Positions 1 to 8,879 of a stretch of DNA of 64,000 nucleotides are shown here, one piece after another. Made by a program: the position numbers and the translations under genes. How positions within the stretch are numbered: the stretch's first letter is position 1; every line of letters starts with the position of its first letter. A model generated the notes under the pieces. The model was not told the DNA's origin. It saw only the letters and a list, made by a program, of their open reading frames with translations, and ran no database searches. The DNA is taken from NCBI GenBank assembly GCA_026981985.1, contig JALSHZ010000052.1:1-64000 (forward strand), given 5' to 3'. This DNA comes from Gammaproteobacteria bacterium. GTDB lineage: Bacteria; Pseudomonadota; Gammaproteobacteria; UWMA-0217.

Positions 1-172
1 CGGAACTTGAGTTAAGAATAATGGGGCCTCGGCCACATTTTTTTACCGCCGTAGCCGGGAGTGTTTCCCCTTGCCCGATCCGGCGCCATGCCGCGGTTGC
101 ATCGCATGTGATAATCGAACACAGACGATTCATTGACAGTGTTTGTCCGATGAACAGCATGCCGGAGTGTGA

Positions 173-1342
173 ATGCAGCACGAATCCATGGTCTTCCAGC
201 TGTTTCTGGTGTTTGCCGGTGCAGCGGTATTGGCAACGGCTGCGCTGTGGGCGCGCCAGGCGCTGATCGTTGCCTATATCGTCCTTGGCATACTGTTGGG
301 ACCATCGGGCTTTGCCGTTCTGCCCGATACGGCATTCGTCGCCGGTATCGCCGAAATCGGCATTATCTTCCTGCTGTTCCTGCTCGGTCTGAATCTACAC
401 CCGCAGAAGCTTATTGCCCTGTTTCGTAGCGCGCTGTCTGTCACGCTGCTGAGCAGTGGCCTGTTTGCCGTTGTCGCAGCAATCCTTGCTGCGCTATTTG
501 GTTTTTCTGGCTGGGAGCTGTTGATCATCGCCGTGGCGTCGATGTTTTCCAGCACCATTATCGGCCTCAAGCTGCTGCCTACCTCGGTATTGCATCACCA
601 GCATACCGGTAGTGTGATCATCAGCATCCTGCTGTTGCAGGACATCCTCGCCATTCTCTGCTTGTTGGCGATTCGTGCTTGGGGTCTGGGCGAGACCACG
701 GTGCCGCAGTTGCTGCTGTTTCTGGCCAGTCTGCCGCTGCTGATCGGTTTTGCATTCCTCATGCAGCGCTGGCTGCTGACGCGTTTGCTGATGCGCTTCG
801 ACACGATTCGCGAATACGTCTTTCTGCTCGCCATCGGTTGGTGTCTGGGGTTGGCGGAGCTGGCGGCATGGCTGGGGCTGTCGGCGGAGATCGGCGCTTT
901 CATTGCAGGGATTGCGATTGCCGCCAACCCTGTTTCGATGTTCATCGCCGAAAGCCTGAAACCGCTGCGTGACTTCTTTCTGGTGTTGTTCTTCTTTGCG
1001 CTCGGTGCCGGGCTTGATCTGGCCATGATGCCGCAGCTGTGGCTGGCGGCTGCCATACTGGCAACTGCGATGCTGACGCTCAAGACATTGACCTTCCGGC
1101 AGTTGCTGACACGCGCCGGTGAGAGCAGGGCGCGTGCAGCTGAGATTGGCTTCCGGCTCGGACAGATGAGCGAGTTTTCCTTGCTGATTTCGGTGCTGGC
1201 GTTGTCGAACGGTCTGATTGGTGAGCGTGCCGCTTATCTCGTACAGATCGCCACGGTACTGACCTTCCTTGTTTCCCCTTATTTGATCGTGCTGCAGTAC
1301 CCGACGCCGATCGGAGTCAAGGATGCGTTGCGGCGAGATTGA
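173..1342 (+). CDS. Kef-type (CPA2) cation:proton antiporter, membrane domain only
   Basis: 389 aa, many TM helices, Na/H exchanger-like motifs (AEIGIIFLLFLLGLNL, FRLGQMSEFSLL); no RCK/TrkA-N domain. Confidence 0.85.
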   Translation: MQHESMVFQLFLVFAGAAVLATAALWARQALIVAYIVLGILLGPSGFAVLPDTAFVAGIAEIGIIFLLFLLGLNLHPQKLIALFRSALSVTLLSSGLFAVVAAILAALFGFSGWELLIIAVASMFSSTIIGLKLLPTSVLHHQHTGSVIISILLLQDILAILCLLAIRAWGLGETTVPQLLLFLASLPLLIGFAFLMQRWLLTRLLMRFDTIREYVFLLAIGWCLGLAELAAWLGLSAEIGAFIAGIAIAANPVSMFIAESLKPLRDFFLVLFFFALGAGLDLAMMPQLWLAAAILATAMLTLKTLTFRQLLTRAGESRARAAEIGFRLGQMSEFSLLISVLALSNGLIGERAAYLVQIATVLTFLVSPYLIVLQYPTPIGVKDALRRD

Positions 1343-1354
1343 GCAAGGTGCGAG

Positions 1355-1553
1355 GTAACTACTCAGCTCACCACTGGAATGCGCCATCTCTGCGTCGCCT
1401 ACATGGATGTAGGTGAGGGGCGTGAGCAGGATGCGGAAGCTTTGGGAAATGGTCATTTACACGCGTAAACTCACATTTCCCGCCTTGATCTGACGCATTC
1501 CAGCGGCAATCTGAGCAGTTACGGCTCTACTTGAGCGGACTCTGAATAGTTAC
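1355..1553 (+). mobile_element. MITE-like element, 199-bp subfamily, copy 1
   Basis: Ends GTAACTACTCAGC...GAATAGTTAC; perfect 8-bp flanking duplication GGTGCGAG at 1347-1354 and 1554-1561. Confidence 0.92.
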
Positions 1554-1685
1554 GGTGCGAGCTAAGTCTGACTGTTCAGGTCAGCACCAAGGGTGAAGCG
1601 AAATATGATAGATTTCCTGTCTGTATCCGGCTGTTTTCGCTCAGGTAGCACGAGCATGGCGGGCTATATCCATAGATTGGGGAGC

Positions 1686-1829
1686 GTGTCGTTTTACGAC
1701 ACCCTCGCGCGGCACACGGAAGTGCCGCCAGATTCAACAACGACTAAGTTGTTGAATCTGTGAGGAAAGGAAAAGTCGCACTTTTTCCTTTCCGTGTGTC
1801 GCAAAGCCCCGGATGGGCTTTTGCGACAC
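1686..1829 (+). promoter_or_regulatory. Array of five consecutive hairpins in the leader of the response regulator
   Basis: Inverted repeats read directly: 1686-1702, 1709-1728, 1731-1758, 1764-1793, 1796-1829; ATG at 1851. Confidence 0.8.
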
Positions 1830-1850
1830 CCTCTTAGATAAGGAAGAAAA

Positions 1851-2534
1851 ATGAAGTTTCTCGTTGCCGATGACCATGAGTTGATCCGGGAAGGTCTTCG
1901 CGCGCAGTTGCAGGCGCTGCATCCTGACGCTGCGGTGGAGGAGGCATCCACCATGGATGAAGTGCTCGCCGCCGTTGAGGGGGAGGGTGTGGTAGATCTG
2001 CTGTTGCTGGACCTGGGCATGCCGGGTGGAGATGGCATGTCGGTGTTGGCACAGCTATGCAATCGCTACCCCGATATGCCAATCGCCGTTGTGTCTGCAT
2101 CGGAAGACCGCACAACGATAGAAAAGGCCATCGACTACGGCGCCGCAGGTTATATCCCCAAGTCGATGGCGATGAATGTGATGGTGAATGCGATCCGCTT
2201 GATCCTGTCTGGCGGTGTCTATCTGCCAGTAAGTCTGCTACGTGGCAGTCATGATGACCCGCAACCTGGTACCACGAGCAGCATGGAAAGAGATGATCGG
2301 CCCGCGCCTGAACCATTGACGCAACGCCAGGTCGATGTGCTCTGTTTGATGTGTGAAGGCATGGCAAACAAGGAAATTGCGCGGCAGCTTGGTATTTCAC
2401 CGCATACCGTAAAAATCCACGTCGCCGCGATTCTGAAGGCACTGCATGTCGACAATCGCACACAGGCGACACGTCTGGCCGACAAGTACAATCTCTGTGA
2501 GCGCAAGGTAACTATTCAGCGTTCACTCAAGTAG
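1851..2534 (+). CDS. Response regulator, REC + LuxR-type HTH
   Basis: N-terminal receiver (LVADDHELIREGL, LLLLDLGMPGGDG, K at PKSM); C-terminal LTQRQVDVLCLMCEGMANKEIARQLGISPHTVKIHVAAI. Confidence 0.92.
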   Translation: MKFLVADDHELIREGLRAQLQALHPDAAVEEASTMDEVLAAVEGEGVVDLLLLDLGMPGGDGMSVLAQLCNRYPDMPIAVVSASEDRTTIEKAIDYGAAGYIPKSMAMNVMVNAIRLILSGGVYLPVSLLRGSHDDPQPGTTSSMERDDRPAPEPLTQRQVDVLCLMCEGMANKEIARQLGISPHTVKIHVAAILKALHVDNRTQATRLADKYNLCERKVTIQRSLK

Positions 2535-2706
2535 AACCGTAACTGCTCAGATTGCCGCTGGAATGCGTCAGATCAAGGCGGGAAATGTGAGTTTACGCGT
2601 GTAAATGACCATTTCCCAAAGCTTCCGCATCCTGCTCACGCCCCTCACCTACATCCATGTAGGCGACGCAGAGATGGCGCATTCCAGTGGTGAGCTGAGT
2701 AGTTAC
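2508..2706 (-). mobile_element. MITE-like element, 199-bp subfamily, copy 2 (inverted relative to copy 1)
   Basis: GTAACTATTCAGC...GCTGAGTAGTTAC; 8-bp duplication AGCGCAAG at 2500-2507 and 2707-2714. Confidence 0.92.
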
Positions 2707-2889
2707 AGCGCAAGTAGTATTCGGGCTGGCCTCCAACAGCCCCGGCAACCCCTATTAGCATGTGGAGAAAGCAAACAATGGACAGAGCCAACCCCAGCCC
2801 CAACCCCAAGTTGATTTTATTAGCAAAATGCCTCGGTAGGTGGTGCAAGGCGTATCAGCGGGAAAATACGCTCGAAGGAGAGCTCGGAA

Positions 2890-4986
2890 ATGTGGGCTAG
2901 CCACTGTGGCCATTTGCGGCGAATGGCCACAGGGTTTGCTGCAACGGTATGCACGCTGACACACATGTCCGCTGCGGCCTCCGGCGTGGCGAGCCACACG
3001 ATGGCCGAAGAGGAAAAGGCATTCTTTGCGGATATTCCGATCGTCATGTCCGCAACCCGCCTGCCGCAGCCGTTGCTGGAATCGCCGGTGTCGACGACAG
3101 TGCTTACACGGGAAATGATCGAAGCCTCGGGGTTCAACGAAATTGCGGATCTGTTCCGGCTGGTGCCCGGGTTCCAGGTGGCGCATGCGACAGGCGGGCA
3201 TTTTGTCGTTGCCTACCACGGGCAGGAGTTCACCTTGGCTTCGCGCCTGGAGGTGCTCGTCGATGGCCGCTCCGTCTATGGCAACCTGCTGTCGAGCGTG
3301 CAGTGGAATACGCTCGGGATCGAACTGGAAGATATCGAGCGTATCGAAGTCATTCGTGGCCCCAACGCACCGGTATTCGGTGCCAACGCGATGGTTGCGA
3401 CGATCAATATCATTACCCGCCAGCCCTATGCGGAACAGGGTACCTGGGTGGATATCGCTGCCGGATCGTTACGCACCCGCGATTTTCTGTTACGCCATGC
3501 TGCGTCGCTTGGCGCGCTTGATTATCGTATCAGCCTCGGCTGGGAGGAAAATGACGGTTTCAGCGTGGATCCCGGGCAGGGCCCGGACTTCGATGACTCG
3601 CAACTGGGCAATGTCGTATTCCGAGGCGCCTGGACGCCAACGCTGGTGGACGACTTCGATATTCAGTTTGGTCTGACCACAGGTGAGGGCGCGACGCTGC
3701 ACCCGGAACCGGAAGACGAATCCAGCAATCACGACGGTGATGTGAAATCCCATTTCCAGTTTCTGCGCTGGTCGCGTGCTGCGTCGATGGAAGAGGAATT
3801 TTACTTGCAGTTTTACCATAACTACACGGATCAGCATGACCGTGTGGACTATGGTCCCCTGTCGCAACTTGCCGGTGTGTCGCCACTGCTGATTCCCTTT
3901 CTTACCGGGGGACAGCCAGACCAGACAATTGAAGCTGTTTATGCCGATGGCGTGTCAGAGCGATACGATCTCGAATTCCAGCATCGCAAGCCTGTGTCGG
4001 ATGCCATGCGCATCGTCTGGGGAAGTGGTGTGCGCATGGATCGGCTGCGCAGCAAGGCACACTTGAACCAGGATGATTTTGTCGACAGTGTCTCGGCCCG
4101 AGTTTTCGGCAATGGTGAATGGAAGCTTAGTGACAAGCTTTCCCTGCATTTGGGTGCGATGATCGAACACAATGACTCGATTGGCCTGTTCGGTTCCGGG
4201 CGCATCGCTGCCAACTACCGTTTGGCGCCAAATCAGGCATTGCGTGCCAGCCTGAGTTCGGCTCAGCGCAGCCCCTCGATTCTCGAAGAGCATTGGGACT
4301 ATCTGCTGCGGTTCAAAGATGGTACGCCATTGAACCAAGTATTCCTGTCGCCTGGCGATCTTGAACCTGAGGCCATTGTGGCGGCGGAGCTGGGCTACGC
4401 TTATATTGCCGAAGGGGGAGGCTTGCAGTTCGATGCCAAGCTGTTTTACGAGCGCGCAAGTGATGTGATTTCAAACTACCGTGATCTGGATTACCCAGAT
4501 CCCTATTTTTCGGATGGTGCTGAAATCATCATCAATGATGATAGTTTTCGCATCAGCGGTCTCGAGGGTTCGATCCGATGGCGCCCCGGCGCCAGTGATC
4601 TTCTGTCGTTGCAATATTCGATCACCAAAAGCCGCCGGGTACTCAGTAGAGGTGGTGAGAATGAGCCGCTGAGAATTGACCATGATGCGACCCCGACCAG
4701 CACCTGTAGCCTGCTCTATATACACGACTTCGATCATGGTCTCAGTACCAGTCTCGGTTACTACTATCGCTCAGTCTTGAAATGGGTTGGCGATGGAGAC
4801 CGTGTCCCGGCTCATCACCGCTTCGATCTACGCTTGGCAAAAAGTTTTTCTGCCGGTCATAAGGACGGCAAGATTGAATTCATCGCGCAGAACATGGGGG
4901 ACGACTATCAGGAATACATCAGTGAGAAATCGGGCAGAACAACATTCGAAACCCGATATTTCGTCAAGTTGGGGTTTCATTATTGA
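2890..4986 (+). CDS. TonB-dependent outer membrane receptor
   Basis: Plug domain (ESPVSTTVLTREMIEASGFNEIADLFRLVPGFQ, IERIEVIRGPNAPVFGANAMVATINIITR) and C-terminal beta-barrel ending FVKLGFHY. Confidence 0.9.
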   Translation: MWASHCGHLRRMATGFAATVCTLTHMSAAASGVASHTMAEEEKAFFADIPIVMSATRLPQPLLESPVSTTVLTREMIEASGFNEIADLFRLVPGFQVAHATGGHFVVAYHGQEFTLASRLEVLVDGRSVYGNLLSSVQWNTLGIELEDIERIEVIRGPNAPVFGANAMVATINIITRQPYAEQGTWVDIAAGSLRTRDFLLRHAASLGALDYRISLGWEENDGFSVDPGQGPDFDDSQLGNVVFRGAWTPTLVDDFDIQFGLTTGEGATLHPEPEDESSNHDGDVKSHFQFLRWSRAASMEEEFYLQFYHNYTDQHDRVDYGPLSQLAGVSPLLIPFLTGGQPDQTIEAVYADGVSERYDLEFQHRKPVSDAMRIVWGSGVRMDRLRSKAHLNQDDFVDSVSARVFGNGEWKLSDKLSLHLGAMIEHNDSIGLFGSGRIAANYRLAPNQALRASLSSAQRSPSILEEHWDYLLRFKDGTPLNQVFLSPGDLEPEAIVAAELGYAYIAEGGGLQFDAKLFYERASDVISNYRDLDYPDPYFSDGAEIIINDDSFRISGLEGSIRWRPGASDLLSLQYSITKSRRVLSRGGENEPLRIDHDATPTSTCSLLYIHDFDHGLSTSLGYYYRSVLKWVGDGDRVPAHHRFDLRLAKSFSAGHKDGKIEFIAQNMGDDYQEYISEKSGRTTFETRYFVKLGFHY

Positions 4987-4987
4987 T

Positions 4988-5008
4988 CCGGCAATAAATC
5001 TTGCCGGG
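4988..5008 (+). terminator. Stem-loop after TonB receptor gene
   Basis: CCGGCAA-taaatc-TTGCCGG just after the stop; no strong T-run. Confidence 0.4.
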
Positions 5009-5186
5009 TAGATAATGATTGGATGGCAGTTTGATAAACAGGTTTCAGTGTTAGCGAAACTGAAAAATAAAATTGGTGTGACAAAATACCACAGTGTGGT
5101 GGGGGCCATGACAATATTGACAAAGCAGTATGTATGGGCTTGGTGCTGCAATAAGGCTGGGAGAGGCGTTAGCGCTTGAACCAGTG

Positions 5187-6185
5187 ATGTTGTTCACTGA
5201 ACAAATTGGGGAGCGTCTGCAACGGCATACCGTGTTGCCGATGATATTGCTGTGGATTTGTTTTATTGCCTCCGGCAGTGTACACGCAGCCTCAATAGAA
5301 ATTGTCTTGAGCAGTGATAGTGATGAGTACCATCAAGTGGCCAGTCGAATTCATGAAGCATTGCGCGATTCTCGCCACCACGCCGAGAGTGTAGCGACAA
5401 GGTTGGCGCAATCGCTCGATGCCGATAGTAATAACGCGGTGCTGAAAGATAGCAGGCTGGTTGTTGCGGTCGGTGTCCGCGCATTGAAGAAAATCCTCGA
5501 CGGGCCGATGGAATTTCCTGTGTATGCGGTACTCGTGCCCTATGCCAGTTACAGCAAACTACTCGATGGGATCGAAGCTAAGGGCAGAGCATCGATCAAA
5601 CAAAATGTGTCCGCTTTGTATCTCGACCAGCCACTGCACCGGCAGCTGGCACTGGCTAACGCACTCGGGGATCGCTTTCGGGTAGTCGGTATCCTGCTCG
5701 CCGAGACTTCCGATTTTGATGTCGCGTCCCTGGTGGCGGAAGCAAAGCAGCTGGGCATGGCGTTACGGGATATTCGTGTTGCCAGCAGCAGGGAGATCGT
5801 TCCGGCACTGAAACGTACCAAACGCAAGATTGATATCCTGCTGACCATGTTCGACCCCAGTTTCATCGATACCCAGACGATCAAGCAGATTCTCTATTTT
5901 TCCTATCATCGCCGTCTTCCCGTGCTGGGTTATTCGCATGCGATGGTCAAGGCTGGTGCGCTGGCGGCCATTTTCAGTACCCCTAAGCAGATAGGGCAGC
6001 ATGCTGCCGAGGAGATTATCGACGCATTGGACTCTGATCCAGTGCGGCTGTCACCACCAGGTTTCCCGAAGTACTACCAGGCTATCTGTAATGCCGCGGT
6101 GGCCGACTATTTCAATCTGCATGTGGATTGCAGCCTCGCATCACTCTCTCACCCTGGGCCCCAACCGGCAAGTGGTGGCCAGTAG
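5187..6185 (+). CDS. ABC-type substrate-binding protein (COG2984-like), secreted
   Basis: Signal peptide (MILLWICFIASGSVHAA) followed by periplasmic-binding-like fold; no adjacent permease or ATPase. Confidence 0.65.
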   Translation: MLFTEQIGERLQRHTVLPMILLWICFIASGSVHAASIEIVLSSDSDEYHQVASRIHEALRDSRHHAESVATRLAQSLDADSNNAVLKDSRLVVAVGVRALKKILDGPMEFPVYAVLVPYASYSKLLDGIEAKGRASIKQNVSALYLDQPLHRQLALANALGDRFRVVGILLAETSDFDVASLVAEAKQLGMALRDIRVASSREIVPALKRTKRKIDILLTMFDPSFIDTQTIKQILYFSYHRRLPVLGYSHAMVKAGALAAIFSTPKQIGQHAAEEIIDALDSDPVRLSPPGFPKYYQAICNAAVADYFNLHVDCSLASLSHPGPQPASGGQ

Positions 6186-8866
6186 TGGTGCATCTGAGGT
6201 TTCAGCATGGTTGGGGAATCCGCAAGCGTGTCTTGTTTCTCGCCATTGTGCCGATGTTTCTGGTCTCGATCATGATCGGTTTCTATTTGACGCAGGCACA
6301 TCTTGGTTATATGCAAGAGACCATGGCAAAACGGGGTGAAGATATTGCGCGCAACCTCGGCCTTGCCAGTGAATTCAGTCTGTTGATCGAGGATAGAAAG
6401 CACCTGAAAACGCTCGTGGATCGGACTTACTTCGGGCCTGAAATCGAGGCCGTCATTATTCTTGATAAGCGCGGTAATGTCATGGCGAAGAGATTTCGTG
6501 ATGGCTTTGCGGAACGGGTTCATGACAGCGATGTACAAGGCAGCCTGTGGGAGTTTTATGTCGATGTGGAAACAACATCGGTCGCTGAAAATGAAAGCGA
6601 AGAGTTACTCGGCCCAGCGCAAAGCCGGCAGCTGGGTAGGGTGATCGTTTATGTGTCGCGCGAGCATCTGCAGAACACAGCGCGCCAAGTCATTGTGCGC
6701 AGTATTCTCTTTATCCTTTTTGGTCTGTTGTTCGCGTCATTGCTCGCCTTACTGCTGGCGCGGGAAATACTCGCACCGATTCAGCGTATCACCGATCTTG
6801 TCGGGCGGGTTCAGCGCGGTGATCTTTCATCACGCCTGGCGCGTAAGAGCGGTGCTGAGATCGGCGAACTTGAACAGGGTATCAATCGTATGGTCAGAAC
6901 CATCGAAGGCACCCGGAAGGAGCTGGAGGAGCAGGTTGCCAAGGCAACTGCACGGCTGCAGGAAACGGTTGCTGCATTGCAAGAGAAAAATACTGCCCTG
7001 GAGGCCTCGCGCCGTGAAGCCATTGAAGCCGGGCAGGCCAAGGAGCGTTTCCTGGCGCATGTCAGTCACGAATTGCGCACGCCGTTGAATGCGATCGTCG
7101 GCTTTGCCGAGTTGCTGGAAAAAGACCCGCAGGCAAATGAAACGCGTGAGTATACCTGGGTCATCAGCAATGCCAGCCGGCAGTTGTTGGCAGTGATCAA
7201 CGACGTACTCAGCTACTCTGAGTTGCGTGCCGGCACATTGACTATCGAAAAACAGTCGTTTCGCCCGGAAAACGTGCTTGAGGATGTTGTTTCACTGCTC
7301 AGTCTGGACGCGCACTGCAAGGGGCTGGAACTGGTCTTGCTGATTCATCGTGATACGCCACGCGAGGTTGTTGGCGATCCGGTTCGCTTCAGCCAGGTAT
7401 TGACCAACTTGCTGGTCAATGCGGTCAAGTTTACAGCGTCCGGGGAGATTCTGGTGGTCTCGGAGTCGATGATCGATGAGGATGGACGTCGCTACCACCT
7501 CGTGTCGGTCGAAGACTCTGGCATTGGTATTCCAGAGGCGCGGCGTGATGCCTTGTTCGAACCGTTCGTTCAGGGTGATAGCTCAATTCAGAAGCGCTAT
7601 GGTGGCACCGGGCTGGGATTGGCCATTTCGCGCTCGCTGATGGTGCTGATGGGCGGCAAAATCTGGCTTGCCGATAGCAGCCTGGGTGGCAGCCGGTTTT
7701 GCGTTGCGCTACCTGCCGGAGATGGTGAAAATATCGCAGCGCTGCAAGACGAACCGCTAGATGCGCTCCAGGCTGTCAAGGTGCTGGTCGTCGACAGCCA
7801 TGCGGTATCGAAACGCGCAATCAAAAACATGCTGCTCAGTTTTGGCATGGAGGTGTTTCTCCAGCCAAGTCGGCAGACGACGCAACAGGCGCTGAAAGCG
7901 GCGGCTGATACGGGAATGCCATTTCAGGTGCTCGTCACTGCTGGCAAGGGCGATGAATTTCCGCCGGAGCGGCTATTGTCGCTGTGCGATATTGCAGCTG
8001 ACCAGGAGATAGGTGTGCTGATCCTGATCAGTGATGAGGAGCAAGTCAGAGAGAAACAGCGCATTGTGGAACACAAACACGGGGTCGTGATTTCCACCAA
8101 GCCGATTCGTCGCCAAAGGCTATTTGAAAACCTGCAACAGGTTCTCGAGTACCGACCGCAGAAAATGACATCCGTGCCAAAGATCAAGACGATCCCTGCT
8201 GCCAATGCGCGGGTGCTGATTGCGGATGACAATGCATTTTCCCGCCAGCTCCTGCAGGCCAGCCTGGAACGATGCGGTATTGCGGTCGAAATGGTCACAG
8301 ATGGATTCGAGCTGGTCGAACAAGCGCGCCAGAAACAATATGACCTTATTTTTCTCGACATTCACATGCCGGCCATGGATGGCATCTCCGCGGCGCAGAT
8401 CATTCGCGAAGAGACCATCAACAACCTGACCTCGTTGGTTGCCGTCACGGCGGATCTGTTTACCCCCGCGACAAGCGCGCGGCAACAGCAGCTTTTCAAC
8501 GAAATACTCTATAAGCCGGTATCACCTGCCGCGGTTGCCGCAGTCGTTGAACGCATCCTGCCTGAGTTGACTGGGCAACTGCAGGAGAGGGTAGGCAGCG
8601 CACCGCCTACGGATGATCCGCACCAGACCGAGCGCTTCAAGGCCGCGCTTGATGAGCTGGTCGTGCAGTTGAAAGCGGCAGCAGCGCTGTCGGATCGTGA
8701 CGACATCAAGAATATTGCCCACCAGATCAATGGGCTGACGGGCTATTTTGGTCATCAGGCGCTGGCGCAAAAGGGTAGGGCGCTGGAGCAAAACGCGCTC
8801 AGTGACGCAATGGATGTCATCAAGGTGCTGGTCGATGACATCAGTTCGCTGGTCGCTTCGCTGTAG
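6185..8866 (+). CDS. Hybrid sensor histidine kinase: TM-HAMP-HisKA-HATPase-REC-REC-Hpt (BarA-like layout)
   Basis: HVSHELRTPLNAIVGFAELL, GTGLGLAISRSLM, IADDNAFSRQLL...FLDIHMPAMDG, IAHQINGLTGYFG; GTG start overlapping upstream stop as TAGTG. Confidence 0.88.
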   Translation: MVHLRFQHGWGIRKRVLFLAIVPMFLVSIMIGFYLTQAHLGYMQETMAKRGEDIARNLGLASEFSLLIEDRKHLKTLVDRTYFGPEIEAVIILDKRGNVMAKRFRDGFAERVHDSDVQGSLWEFYVDVETTSVAENESEELLGPAQSRQLGRVIVYVSREHLQNTARQVIVRSILFILFGLLFASLLALLLAREILAPIQRITDLVGRVQRGDLSSRLARKSGAEIGELEQGINRMVRTIEGTRKELEEQVAKATARLQETVAALQEKNTALEASRREAIEAGQAKERFLAHVSHELRTPLNAIVGFAELLEKDPQANETREYTWVISNASRQLLAVINDVLSYSELRAGTLTIEKQSFRPENVLEDVVSLLSLDAHCKGLELVLLIHRDTPREVVGDPVRFSQVLTNLLVNAVKFTASGEILVVSESMIDEDGRRYHLVSVEDSGIGIPEARRDALFEPFVQGDSSIQKRYGGTGLGLAISRSLMVLMGGKIWLADSSLGGSRFCVALPAGDGENIAALQDEPLDALQAVKVLVVDSHAVSKRAIKNMLLSFGMEVFLQPSRQTTQQALKAAADTGMPFQVLVTAGKGDEFPPERLLSLCDIAADQEIGVLILISDEEQVREKQRIVEHKHGVVISTKPIRRQRLFENLQQVLEYRPQKMTSVPKIKTIPAANARVLIADDNAFSRQLLQASLERCGIAVEMVTDGFELVEQARQKQYDLIFLDIHMPAMDGISAAQIIREETINNLTSLVAVTADLFTPATSARQQQLFNEILYKPVSPAAVAAVVERILPELTGQLQERVGSAPPTDDPHQTERFKAALDELVVQLKAAAALSDRDDIKNIAHQINGLTGYFGHQALAQKGRALEQNALSDAMDVIKVLVDDISSLVASL

Positions 8867-8879
8867 GCCGGCAAAGCCG

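Noticed and set aside
494-1456. 320-aa minus-strand ORF, sharing MTISQSFRILLTPLTYIHVGDAEMAHSSGELSSY with the 2605-2814 ORF
   Set aside because: The shared peptide is simply the two inverted MITE copies read in frame; the rest is antisense to the antiporter gene.
1355-2706. Composite transposon made of MITE copies 1 and 2
   Set aside because: Each copy has its own different 8-bp duplication, so single-event composite insertion is not supported.
2790-2816. Short C-rich tandem repeat (CCAACCCCAGCCCCAACCCCAAG) before the TonB receptor
   Set aside because: Too short and degenerate to support function; no cobalamin-riboswitch-like conserved blocks recognised around it.
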